This document shows, one piece after another, positions 1-11,400 of a stretch of DNA of 64,000 nt. Within the stretch, counting starts at the first letter, position 1, and each line of letters starts with the position of its first letter. Under the pieces are notes generated by a model. That model was not told the origin of the DNA. It saw nothing but the letters and a program-made list of their open reading frames with translations, and did not search any database. Location of the stretch: positions 13,886,802-13,950,801 of the forward strand of contig NC_045145.1 of assembly GCF_008831285.2 (NCBI RefSeq), read 5' to 3'. Position numbers and translations under genes: made by a program. Origin of the DNA: Nymphaea colorata. Its lineage: Eukaryota > Streptophyta > Magnoliopsida > Nymphaeales > Nymphaeaceae.

Positions 1-1491
1 AATAATGGGCAGCCAGGTCAGGTCGTTCGGCCTCGGTGCATGTGACCGCTATTAATTAGCTGAAGCTGCAAACTGCAACCTGGTCTCCACCTTCGCATAT
101 AGCTCTTACCGGATTCTTGGAATTTCATGTTTATGGTAAGATTCGATTGCAGTTACCATAACATTAAAAGATATGGATATTCCATAATTATCTTCATTAT
201 TTATTTTTCTGTAATTATCTTCTTAACAGTCATATCATGTGTAATGCCAGAATCCTTGATTCATGGATCTCATTGTACATATATACTGCAATTTCATACG
301 AAGAATAGCATTCTTTTCTCTTCTTAAATTTCTCAGCTCTCATGTTGGGGACTCTCTTCATTTAGGTTTCTATGCCTGAAAGGAAAGTAATTTTTCCTTG
401 ACCTACGTAGTCCAGGGTGCAACCATGAAAGAGTACTAAATTCAGATAGCCAAAGAAATAAAAGAACTAAGCTATCGCAAGTGAAATTGTTAAAATTAGA
501 GAAGGAATCTTCATATATTGAAACTCAAGCTAAAACCAAGAGCAAACACCTGCATATATGGGGGAGCCAGGCTGAACTAAGATCTGCTCTTTAGGTCAAA
601 TGAGTCCTATTGTTGATCAACTACAAATTAATCAATATATTGCAAAAATCTGCTTTACCTGCAGGAAGACTGTCATTGTTAGGTGACAAGGAAACTGTCA
701 ATCAAATGAACTGCACATTATTATTATTAACTGATTTAGGTATTGAAATACTGGTATTTGTTTTCCTATTTTTAAGCTGACCCCATGAACAAGCCCAAAA
801 GTTTTTCTGCCTGACAGGGCTTAGTTAGGTACCGAGTTATTTACTGCAAGTACCATCAAGCATGACCATGTCAAGTGAAAGCAAAAGAATTTTAAGTCAA
901 CCAAAACTACAGAAGATCAGTAAGGAAATAGACATGATCAGACAAGGCACAACGATGTAAGAGATACACACATTTCGAACTAACCAAAAGAACTACTAGT
1001 GACGGCATTACCTTTTTCTTTGCATTTTCTCCTAAATCATAAGAAAGTTTACAAACTAACAAGATCACTACAAACATGGCAAAGATGTAGAATGACACCA
1101 TTTTTTAGTGCAAGAAGATCATGTCTCAGATTGTAGCCAGTAGCATAGTGTCCGACTCTTGATAGGCGCTGCTTGATCAGGAGGCTGGCAATAGACTATA
1201 GGCTCTCCTTGCATTTGAGTCAGCACAAATATGAAAGCGGTCTCTATTTTATCATGAGGGTGGCAATAGACTAAACATGTGCTGTTCTAAGATGCGTCAT
1301 CCTTGTCCATTGTTGATTCAATTTATATTCAAACAGAACATGTGGACCATGGTTATGGAACAGTCGCACACACACATAGCCCATAGGTAGCTATGCAGTT
1401 GATATAAAATGCTGATGCTGCTAAAACACTCATAGATCATACAGGAATTTAGATCCTCTTTTGTGCGTAGTAGGTAATTAACCAAGCCTGA
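1..1491. other. Intergenic AT-rich DNA, no supported gene
   Basis: No reading frame here resembles a known family. The only mildly gene-like stretch is on the minus strand at about 1101-1010: an ATG followed by a hydrophobic, signal-anchor-like run (MVSFYIFAMFVVILLVCKL) and then a possible splice donor (AAAAAG followed by GTAATG). I could not connect it to a convincing second exon, so it is not called a gene. Confidence 0.5.
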
Positions 1492-1959
1492 TCACAAGCC
1501 AAGTGCACCAAGGGCAGAGAGGACGACACCTTTGTTGGATTCGGGCAGCTCGGATCTGCAAGCAAACATCTCAGCCAGGGCATCCCAGACTTCTTTGGAG
1601 GTGGTGCAGCCAACTACATCAGACAGAACCGAGGGATGAAGCGTTGCATGGAGGAGGCTGATGATGTGCTGGTCGGTCCGTCTCCAAGCTACATAATCAG
1701 GGTTCAGGATCAGCTCACATAAGCAGGAGATAGTGGAGCCACTGATTGCTGCTAAGGAGATCTGTGGGGGAGCAGAAACTGATCCATCTACATACCCCAT
1801 CAAGCCTTCGAAAGCAAGAACATGTTCAATCTGCTTCCTCCAGGCAGAGTAGTTAGTCCCGTCGAGCTTTGTGGAAACAAAGCTAGTGATGTTTGGCTTT
1901 GTTGGATCACTCGAAAGAGCAGAAGCAATGGAGGAAGAAGAAGAGCATGAGGAGGCCAT
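1492..1959 (-). mobile_element. Copia-type retrotransposon gag fragment (UBN2/DUF4219-like)
   Basis: A minus-strand frame of 155 codons begins with a serine-rich leader (MASSCSSSSS) and continues into the gag pattern of plant Ty1/copia elements: LDGTNYSAWRKQIEHVL near residue 33, then VDGSVSAPP, then DYVAWRRTDQHIISLL, ending near TSKEVWDALAEMF. Gag packages element RNA into virus-like particles. The usual CCHC zinc knuckle, protease, integrase and reverse transcriptase do not follow, and the frame stops early, so this is a truncated relic. I saw no flanking LTR pair. It could also be a domesticated gag-like gene, but nothing supports that. Confidence 0.75.
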
Positions 1960-4144
1960 GAGAAAGCACTGGAGGCATAGGGGTGAAACAAAGTGAAGTT
2001 CAATCGGCGCAATGATTAGCCACAAGTGGACTTGAATGCGGAAGCCGATGGCCTGTCAATTTTGTCACAGAGACGCTGGACGCCAGTGGGGACCAAGGTG
2101 TACTAGGCAGCTGCAATATGTAGGACGAATCTCTAGCTGGCTATCTCCTACTTTTTTCCTAATTCCCAAAGCATTAACGTTCACTTTATCGGAAGAGCGA
2201 AGGCTGCAACTTGAATTCGGCTCATGAAAATCAGAAGAAATGAGTTTTACATAGATTCAAAGGCCTTGATCGAGATCGTTTGTGTGCTTTCTTTTGTGAA
2301 GAACAGAATTAAAATTTTCTCACGAACTTTAAAATCTTGCTTTTTTCTTTTTGGCATAAATCAGACTGTACGAGTTCATCGAACTTTTGCGAGAACTTAA
2401 GAAACAACAGCAATATTAATTTCTCACCTTGCGGTTAGTTTCGATGGTGCATCGAAAAACGAATTTTGATTACCGTCAGTAACCAGGTTTTGAACAAAGA
2501 GATCTTAGGTGTGCAACTGGATTTTGGAAAGAGTACAAACTTCAACTGAAGGTATTTGAAACTCGCTGTGGCAGCAAAATTTTTCCTTCTTTATATCCGC
2601 AAGTAATGTCTACTGCCACTTATGGCATACTATTTGAAAGTTTTAAAGAAAGACTATTGACATGCGTGGTAATCCCGGACGAGTGGATCTCTACCTTTAT
2701 TCTGAAAAGCCTTGGCTACCTTAGTTAGTTGCGTATTTTAACAAGCCTCTTCTTTCGAATCGATTGATCAGCCCCCACCACCAGGCTTACGAGGACAACT
2801 CCAAAACCTTGAAGCTGTGAAATTATGGTCCCAATTTTGGCTGGAGTGTGTTAGGCAGTGAAGCTTCTTTTATGCTTTCTTAGTCAATCCTCATTATGGG
2901 CATTTGGTTACCTGGGATCTCAAATCTGGGGGCGATCTTTCATGGGGTCTACCTTAACTCTACAATTTTGTCAAGTTCCAGATTTTCAAACAACGGATCT
3001 AAGATCCCCCATAATCCCCCAAATGGGCTTCTAAGATTCTGGGATCTATCTCAAATGGCCTCTGATCGCCGATCAGAGACGCCACCTTCTTTTCCACATG
3101 CATTAAATATTAGAAAATTTTCAACTCGGATTCAGCGGTTGTTCTACGGTCCATGATTTAGTGTGCCTAGGGTTGTCGGTTTTGCTTGACCGTTGACTTG
3201 AGTTGAAATCGAAATTCCCCTGTTTGAGTAAGAATGAAAAAAATTATAATGAAAAAACAAATGAGCTCCAGCTAACGGAAGATTTAAACTGTATATCAAT
3301 ATTAACATGCCCAGCAGCCGGCAGCATTCCATGAGTTCCCCAACCAACAGAGTACTTGCTCGAAAATGCTCATGGAGGAAATTTCTTTCATGCTATTTTA
3401 CTGGATACATCTGCTAAATTGGTGCATGGGAACAGTCACCATCATGATCAAAAATTTCTTGTGAAAGGGGAGGGCTTTTATTGTGCAAAGTCGGTACCAC
3501 AGATGCAACTATAGGCCCTCATCATTCATCTCTGCATCTCCAGTGCCCATCAAATCCAAAGCATTCAGATTGATGGCAGCTAAATTTGTTGGAGATTGAG
3601 TGGGAATCAGATCTAACCCCTAATCAAACCAAAAGATGACACAACCCTCGTAGCAGATTCCACTCATTCGCAGCCCTGCTTAGGTAGAATGAGCAGGAAG
3701 GTGGCTAAGCAGTTATGTTTTCTTTCGAATGGAAATTAAAGCCCGTAATTTATGTGCTGAGTGAAGCCTACGTACCACTACTGTCGCTGCTTCCAAAAGA
3801 GTTCAAGTATGAGTTTCCTTTGAACTTTTGGTCGATGAAGAAAAGAAACAAGTTCCACAGGCCCCATGATTTAGACAGTAGATGGATATATACGCCTCTC
3901 TTGCCATGACTAGAGAACTCAAGAGACATCATGACCTGTCCTTGGAGTATTTTACCTAGTGTCATATAATGTACTAATCTCACGATCTTGGATGGAATGG
4001 AACTGTCTGATATATGCACTGTATTTCTTTTCGTCGGTCCATGTATCTCTTTTTCCGAAGGATTTTCCTGTTCTTATTTCACAGGTCTGAGAATCACAAT
4101 AACGATCATCCAACAGACATATTCCATCAATCATCATCACCACC
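1960..4144. other. Intergenic DNA upstream of the duplication
   Basis: No coding region could be supported. Short frames around 3715-4232 lack family resemblance. A pyrimidine tract with an acceptor-like CAG near 4081 precedes a short open stretch that crosses the left duplication breakpoint, but no upstream exon was found. The last bases before the breakpoint are CACC, followed by the TTCA shared with the PRP16 exon 10 breakpoint. Confidence 0.5.
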
Positions 4145-6424
4145 TTCACGGCGAAGCATTGTCCTCGATCTTCACATGGAGGGACCGCATCCACCCAACT
4201 GCCATGGCATGCATGCTACCATGTGTGGCTGATAATAAAGACTGATACTGGGACAATGGCCTTTCCAAGGTTGTCGGCCCACTGCCCATCACATGTTTGT
4301 TATAGTATATGGTAGTGCTGACAATATTCGGAGAGGTCAGTTGAGGACATGTTGTTTTCTTTGAATATGCGCTGAATGATCAGCTTAGGCTTGTATTCTT
4401 AAAGTTGGGCTTCAATTAGATGAGTAAGAGTTGCATCGGAAATTAAACATCGGCGGTATGGGTTTTGTTCACATGAGGAGCTCATTGAACCAGTGGAAGG
4501 TGAGAATTTTATGGGGATTCTTATGAATTGGTATTTTGGTGATAGCGCTCTAGGGATGCATATAGCTATTTTGTCATTTTTAGCTGTACAGAATGGATTT
4601 TTTAGCGAATTCGAATGTATTTTAGTTTGTCGTGGCTCGAGACATTTGCATCTGTTGCTGCTCTATGAAAACTGATCAAACTAATTTAGTAAAGAAGCTG
4701 GGGCATGAAATCTCTGTTATATTTCGGGCCAGGCCAATCCAAGGCCGGCGGGCTCTTATTGGCGTGAACAAAGTCTGGCCACCATCCCGATGGCAAACGG
4801 CCGGCTTGGCAGACCTGAGTTTGTGCAGAGCACGTGTCCAAAATTCTGCCTAGTACAGGTGATTCAAGTCAAATGGATCGGATTAAAATCCAATTCATAA
4901 AGAACAACTATCGTTTTATTCGTTTTAAAGAAAAAAGTCCCTTCGACTGCTATTTAATTTTTAATTGTTCAATGTTCACATTTCAATCTAACAATTGTTG
5001 GATCTTACAATCTTAAATAAATACATGAGATCTTACAATCTAACATTTCAAGTGTGTGTTCAATGAATCGTTCTCGAATTGGTTTTTCCATTTTTCAAGT
5101 GTGTGTTATTTTACATATTTTTTAATATTAAGTCATCTGCCATGAGATGTAACATAACTCGGCAACAAAGAAGAAGCGGTTCCAGGTTAAAATCTTACGA
5201 GTGTTGTTATACTTTCAAGTGTTACAAAACCGCTAACAGTGGTAATCACGACATTCGGGTTCCGAGTTCAATGATGTAAAAGAAACTTAAGGCAAAACTT
5301 AAGGGTCTGTTCAAGGTTTATGTTTGACAAGGCTTCCTCTAAATAAACGTTAAAAAAAACTAATCATCAACATGAATAATTTGGCAAATTATTGTTGATG
5401 AGCATCTAGATATATGTTACTGGCCTTTAGACAGCCCACAATTTTATTGATTAAAAACCTTTGAACATTATTTTTTATTTTTAAAAGAAAGAATTGTCGA
5501 GCGAGGCGGTGGTGCCCGCCGATGGCCACCACACCCCTTCCTGTTGCTGGTGATGCCGCCACCCTGCTTGGGCCATCCGAGGCTACTGCTGGTGGGTGCC
5601 ACCCCCTCCATCTGACAGAGGATCTCTTGGGGGAGCCGCCTCCCCGACCCCCTCCTCTTGCCGGCAAGGTGGTGGGATTTCACTGCCGGCCGACGAAAGG
5701 AGGTGCCCAAGGCACTGGGTTGCTCCACCTCCTTCTATGATGGGATGTCGGGCGGACATGACCAACACTTTTTTTTTTTCTTTTTCTCCGTCTCTAATGC
5801 TATGAGTCTGGCCGTCCATACAGACGGCCCAAGCTTGCACGCATGAAATTTACTTACATGTATATGTATATAGATATGATTACTTAATTCCTTCAATCGG
5901 TTTGGCGTACACCCTGATGCGCGGGGTGAAAACTGAAAATAAGCCGACCGATGCTTTCTCTTTGGCCGGACCTCACCCCAGTTGAAAAAAAAAAACAAGT
6001 GCCGTTGACTTGAGAAAAAGTTGAACTTACACTAAAAAATAAGACCGATCTAATAAACAAATAAAAAATCATCTAAATTGTTAAATTGAAATTTTGAAAA
6101 ATACCAAATTAGACATTTTTCTTGTTCATGTCGGTCCGTTTGAGAAAGATTTGAACTTACGTTAAAAAATTAGAATGATATAATAAACAAAAAAATCATA
6201 TAAATGGTTAAATTGATATTTTGAAAAATACCAAGTTCCACTTTTTTCTTCTTCATGCCATAGCTCATGAAAATTTTCATAACAAACACCTAATCTTTTA
6301 ATAGCTCAAACAATCTCGATTGGTGCACTCAACTGTTTGAGCTTAAGCATGTTCAAACAAATAAAAGACATGATCGAAAGAAAATAATTATACTTTAAAA
6401 TTAATAATAGACTGAAAAATTTCT
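4145..6424. other. PRP16 far-upstream DNA (repeated at 13323-15602)
   Basis: No gene is supported. An AATAAA lies at 4234. A GC-rich island at about 5500-5750 opens several overlapping frames on both strands, none with family resemblance and all composition-driven. The 6008-6260 stretch holds an imperfect tandem duplication described separately. The same content occurs in copy 2. Confidence 0.5.
6011..6260. repeat. Imperfect ~130 bp tandem repeat (also at 15189-15438)
   Basis: Two diverged AT-rich units lie side by side. Each starts with GAGAAA followed by TTGAACTTAC and ends with TTGAAAAATACCAA before a T-rich stretch ending in TTCATG. Units begin near 6011 and 6142. Because both 9.2 kb copies contain it, it predates the large duplication. 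It lies about 160 bp upstream of the GC-rich PRP16 leader region. Confidence 0.75.
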
Positions 6425-8403
6425 CTTGCCGCCGTTGGTCGGGCAATCTAACGGTTTAAGCTTTGTGGGGCGTCTCTGTGGCGGCGCTGGAAACGAAAGA
6501 ATAGTGTTCCGTTGTGCCGAAACCGACCCAAACGGTAAAACAGGTGAGCCCGTCGGACCACAGAGAACCCACGGAACAGCGCGCCGTGTTACTCGAGGGA
6601 CATCGAAGCCGGGTGAAACCCTCCTGCTGTTAAGCCCTTTGCTGGAAGCGGCTTTCCCTCTTCCTCTTCCTCCTTATCCACCGACCCACCGTCGTCCGTT
6701 CGCGGCCAACCGTCGCCTCCCCGGTTGAAGCAAGGTAAGCCATCTCTTTCTCTCTCTCTAACTCTCCAACCCACGGCGGAACGAGGATTCTGGCCGGCAC
6801 CTTTCTCTCTCTTGCTCTCTCTCTTCTTCCCATTCTTATCCTCCCGCGGAGGTCTCCTCTCGCTCTCTCTCTTCTTCCCATTCTTATCCTCCCGCGGAGG
6901 TCTCCTCTCGCTCTGTCTCTGTCTCGGTGTCTCCCTCTTCCACCTATTCTTATCCTCCCGCGTAGCCCTCTCTCTCTCTCCCTCTCTCTCTCTCTCAGTC
7001 ATTGCTAGGTGCACATAAGATGTTTGATGAAATGCCTCAGGTATAAACTTGTAGCAGTGCACAAAATCAACTGATGTTTCTCACCACCATGTTGGACCCA
7101 TTTTTTTTCCTTCCTCCTCTCTTTGCGTCTATCTTCCTCATTCACGCAGCCGACCATCAAATTCGACATATGCGAAATCATACAAATAATACTCCCATTG
7201 ATGAGATTCCGCCTTCTTTATTTGGCTCATTTTTTATTTTATTTTTCTCTTAATCGGTTATTTTTGTCATTTTCTGCTCTATTAAGATTGTGCACGTGTT
7301 ACTAGAAAAAGAGGCCCTGCTGCACAGATCAACTAGTGGAATGGATGCTTTTTTCTTTGTGTCAGAGGCTCTGATCTCACGCATAAGTTAACGAGTTCGT
7401 GAACCTTGAGACTGTTTTTTCAAATACTAACTGATAAGCATGTGTTGTATCCAATGTTTGTTTACTTTAGCTGTAAGCAACACGACTGACCTTTTCCTAC
7501 ATCTCTTTACCCTTGTCTGGCTTAATTTTTTTCACTGTGCTCAGCAGTGGAATTTCCCTTTGCTGTTCCTTCAGATTTTGAGATGTCTGCATCGATAATG
7601 TTGCCTATGAATAGCTGAAACTGTTTCTTCTTAAATGCATCTGAGTCATATCTTTTGAATCTAGACGAATATGATGTGTTTGCTTCTATCGCCTCATAAT
7701 GCTACACTTGTTGCTTCTGCTTTCGCAGTTTTGTTCAAATTTTCATTTCCAAAGCATTGTGTCCGTAAAGCTGCTGTAAACATATCTTATATGAAATCAG
7801 ATGTATAAAATTTGAATGTTCAAACACTTTCAAATATCAGTCTTTTTTGAGTGGTTGGTCTTGCATTTCTTTTCTTTACAATCACTTTATATATAATCCA
7901 AACAATTGAAATTTCAGCCATCGGACAATGAACATTATGATTCTCTGATTGTGTCTTCGTCTTTTATTTTATTACACCTTCAATTTCATTGTTGCATTCT
8001 CTTGCAGATTATCAAACACCGAACAGATCAGACACCTTTTCCATTCCCAATTTCATAAAACTATGGAGTGGTCACTGTTTTGTCCACTGGGATAAAGACT
8101 CTTGTATGGAGAACCGGACTTCCCCGTTCTTCCTGTCCCAGGAACTCTTATCAAATGCCCTCTAAAAGCCAAAACCTGACTGCATTCCCTCTCTCTCTCT
8201 CTCTCTCTTTTTCTCTCATATATTTGGGATAGGAACAGGCTGAAAATGGAATCTGCCAGCTTAGAGATTGGCAAAGCCAGAAAATAAACTGATAGGTGTA
8301 TTGATTTGGGGCATTGTCTTAGGTGGATTTTCTAATCCATGTATGATACAAACAGTGCACAGGAAACTTCTGTTGTTTGAAGAGGGCGTTCTGCTTGAAC
8401 AGC
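6425..8403 (+). promoter_or_regulatory. PRP16 core promoter and 5' leader, copy 1 (copy 2: 15603-17592)
   Basis: Base composition changes abruptly at about 6425 from AT-rich to a CG-rich stretch, then to polypyrimidine CT tracts (6741-6995), typical of plant housekeeping promoters and leaders. A good donor, GCAAG followed by GTAAGC, lies at 6734/6735. A good acceptor, CTCTTGCAG, ends at 8007, so a leader intron of about 1.3 kb is plausible. The rest of the leader, 8008-8403, contains upstream ATGs (for example 8250) in other frames. The transcription start cannot be fixed from sequence alone. The same elements exist in copy 2 and there drive the complete gene. Confidence 0.5.
6814..6963. repeat. 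48 bp pyrimidine-rich minisatellite in PRP16 leader (also 15992-16141)
   Basis: A 48 bp unit starting GCTCTCTCTCTTCTTCCCAT and containing TCCTCCCGCGGAGGTCTCC is present in two near-perfect tandem copies (6814-6861, 6862-6909), followed by a degenerate third copy. It sits just after the putative leader donor, so it would be intronic if that donor is used. Confidence 0.85.
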
Positions 8404-11400
8404 ATGGCGGTGAGTGCATGACTGCATTCCAGAATCAAAATGTTTCAAGTTCATCTTTTCTATTTGCTGCTTCTCATTTTTCTACAGCACTCATGTTAGT
8501 TGTTATTCTTGTAAATAGGAAGGAAAAGGAGACTTTATTGATGTTAATGCCACAAAAGCTGTCTTGGAGCCTGAGAAGCTCATTAAGGGTGGACTATATG
8601 TTCCTGGGAAGGAAAGGGTGATGTTCAGACCTCCTCCTGAAAGGAAATCCATTTTGGGTGTGTTCTTGTTGAATTTCTTGGATTAGTTTTTGAATTTTTT
8701 ATTATTCAAGTTGCTTTCTTTCAACACGTAGTTTCTATAATTATTACATAGTATATTACAATGTGTCAAGTCAAGTGATCTTTGAACAATGTAGGACTTG
8801 ATTTGAGGGCTCGTGAACAAAGGGAATCAAAGACTGGCGATGGATTTAAGATTCCTAAACCAAAGAATGTTACTGCCATGTCACTGGCAGATGATGAAGA
8901 GAAAGTTGGTCCTGCAAGTGCAGAGGAGGGCTCACTCCATCATCCTCAAGCAAAGCGTAATCACATTCACAGAAGTTATAGGGGTTCACATGCTGAAAGG
9001 TCATCACATCCAGGTGCATATTTTTCTAATGACTAATGAGTAATGACTTCGTTACCAACAATTTACTAATTTTGTGTTTCTATTTTTTTGCATAAATAAT
9101 CTGTTAATTACATGTCACTTTATTTATCAAGTTGTTTGGGTACTTTTTTCCTACACCATTATTCTTTTCTTCCACCGTTGGTTATACATTTGTAATGATG
9201 CATTTATTTTTCATAAATTCTTATTTTTAACTCAATACTGTTTCAGAAAGTTATGAAGCAGAGGATGGTGATGGGGATTCATCTGAGAAGGGTGGTGCAG
9301 AAGAACATCAGCATCCAAGAGTAATTCATACACATTCATGATTATAAATTATTTGCTTCATGCGTTTCTTGCCAACACTATCGTTTCCATCTTATGTTAG
9401 ATACAAGCTATCAGCCTATCACTACCTTAGTGTCATTATCTCGTCATTTTATGATTTGATTGGCATCTATAGTAAGCATGATAAGTTGTTATACCATATA
9501 ACTATATGAGCATTATTCCTTGAAAACTTTGATGATGTTTTCTCTCATTCACGAAAGGTTAGGCAGGTGTTCCACGAACCGGCAGACTTCCAGGGTGTGC
9601 AAATTGGGTGGTGTACATACCTAAGTCCATCCTGGATCTGGCCCATTTGTTGGTTCTGGACGGTATGTGTGAATCTTGAGTTCATTATAAGATACTTATT
9701 TTGGCCTAGCTGGATCCTGGGTGGGATCAAGTGAATGAAAGGGTCCACTAACTAGTTTTCCATCTCTCAGATTCGTACCTAGGTCCCGGTTGACCCTGCA
9801 CATATCCAGCTGGTTTGCTTCCTATTTTCTAGCAAACTGGCCAACTGCTTCTCTGGTGCATATCAGTGTCAGTGCATATAAGTCTTGTAGTTATACATGT
9901 CTGAGGATCTGCTTTATTAATCTTTTATTCATTCTATTTCTAGAGAAGCCTTAAGATCGTTAAATCATCGCATCCTAATTTGCATATACACAGAACTGGT
10001 CCATGACCAAATACAAATACTCTCTTTAAGGAGATTTGCACGCAGTTGTAGTTGGTTCATCTAATCCATATATGCATAAATGATATTGATGGATGTTTCT
10101 GATTTTTGCCTTGTTTGAAGCTTGCAACTTCTTCCAGCATGCGGTCTTCAATCGACTCATTGAGGAGTACAAAAAATTACAGGATGGATGACTCTCCTAG
10201 CAACAAAGGATTCACCCCAAGAAAAGGTGATTATGAAGGAGAACAAACAGGTAAAAGAGAATTACATAGAAGATATAGCCATGAAGATAAATATTCCAGA
10301 AGACATGGGGGGAAAAGAAGTAGAGATGGACGTTCCTCAAGCAAGACATCTGGTATCAGCTTCATCTTAAGCTATTCAAGTCTCTAGTTATAAAACATAA
10401 CAATATATAGATTTTCCCTCTGGTATATTTTGCTGCTCGGTTTGTGAAAGTAAGAGGTTTTGATTAGTGGATATTTTCCAGCCAAGTCTGATTGGGATGA
10501 TGGGAGATGGGAATGGGCGGATACTCCTCGTAGGGACAAGTCTGTCACGCCTAGGCATCATCTTCATTCACCTTCTCCAATGTTTGCTGGAGCTTCTCCT
10601 GATGCAAGGCTGGTCTCACCTTGGGTTGGAAGTAATACACCTTATGCATCAAGTAGGTGAATACTTGGTTTGCTTTGGATAAACTTTCTTGGTGTGTTGG
10701 TTTAAATGTGATGACATAATATCATAGAAATTTTACTTTTTTATTTAATAGAATCTGTCTTAGTTCTTTCCTATGTCATGGTAGTTAAATGTTTAAATTT
10801 CCTTAAATATATGATTGTATTTGGTAAAAAATTTCAGGACCATCTGCTTCGCCTTGGGATCATGTAGCTCCTTCTCCAGTTCCTGTACGTGCATCTGGAT
10901 CCTCCATGAGAGTCACCAGCTCTCGTAATGGTGGAAGGTCACATAAAACTATGTTAACTTCAGAAAATTTGGATTTTGGACACAGGGTAATTTTGCTGTA
11001 GCCCTTTATCACTTTATGTATTGGTTTTCTTTTCAGAAGATATTTTCAACTTGTACTGTATTGTTTGTTGTATATTGGGAATTGAACTGACTTTTGGCAT
11101 CGTCATCCTTTCTCTCTGTCTCTCTCTCAGGAAGCTGATCAAAGTTCACTTGATGGAGAACAAAGTGTTGAGGCTGTTGAAAGAATGCGCGTAGAGATGG
11201 AATATGCTGAGCGAGATGCTGATCGTGCATGGTATTGTTTTCTATGTGCTGATGTATTTGATTTTGGTTATGAACAAAAACTTGTTCACTAGCTACTAGT
11301 CATGTGGCCATAATCTGTTTCTTTTGCTTCAGTGGAAAGACTACGGTTTCAATCCTTTCTAGTTGTTTTTGCTTCTAATGGAGCATGGTAGACACAGTTT

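Noticed and set aside
1010-1101. Minus-strand first exon with an N-terminal hydrophobic segment and a donor site.
   Set aside because: No continuing exon or homology could be found within 1-1000, so a gene call is not supported.
4014-4232. Short frame with an acceptor-like tract across the left duplication breakpoint, suggesting a last exon of an upstream gene.
   Set aside because: No upstream exon with matching donor and no family resemblance was found.
5389-5998. Several overlapping open frames on both strands in the GC-rich island (also 14567-15176).
   Set aside because: None resembles a protein family, they overlap each other in many frames, and they are low-complexity.
7020-7040. ATGTTTGATGAAATGCCTCAG reads MFDEMPQ, a signature of pentatricopeptide repeat proteins, followed by a GTATAA donor.
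   Set aside because: Only seven residues match, no repeats lie around it, and the upstream frame is CT repeat. Probably chance or a tiny relic.
6589-7062. Minus-strand frame of 157 codons rich in RE/ER/KR repeats.
   Set aside because: It is the antisense of the CT-rich leader minisatellite; composition explains the length. The same frame recurs in copy 2.
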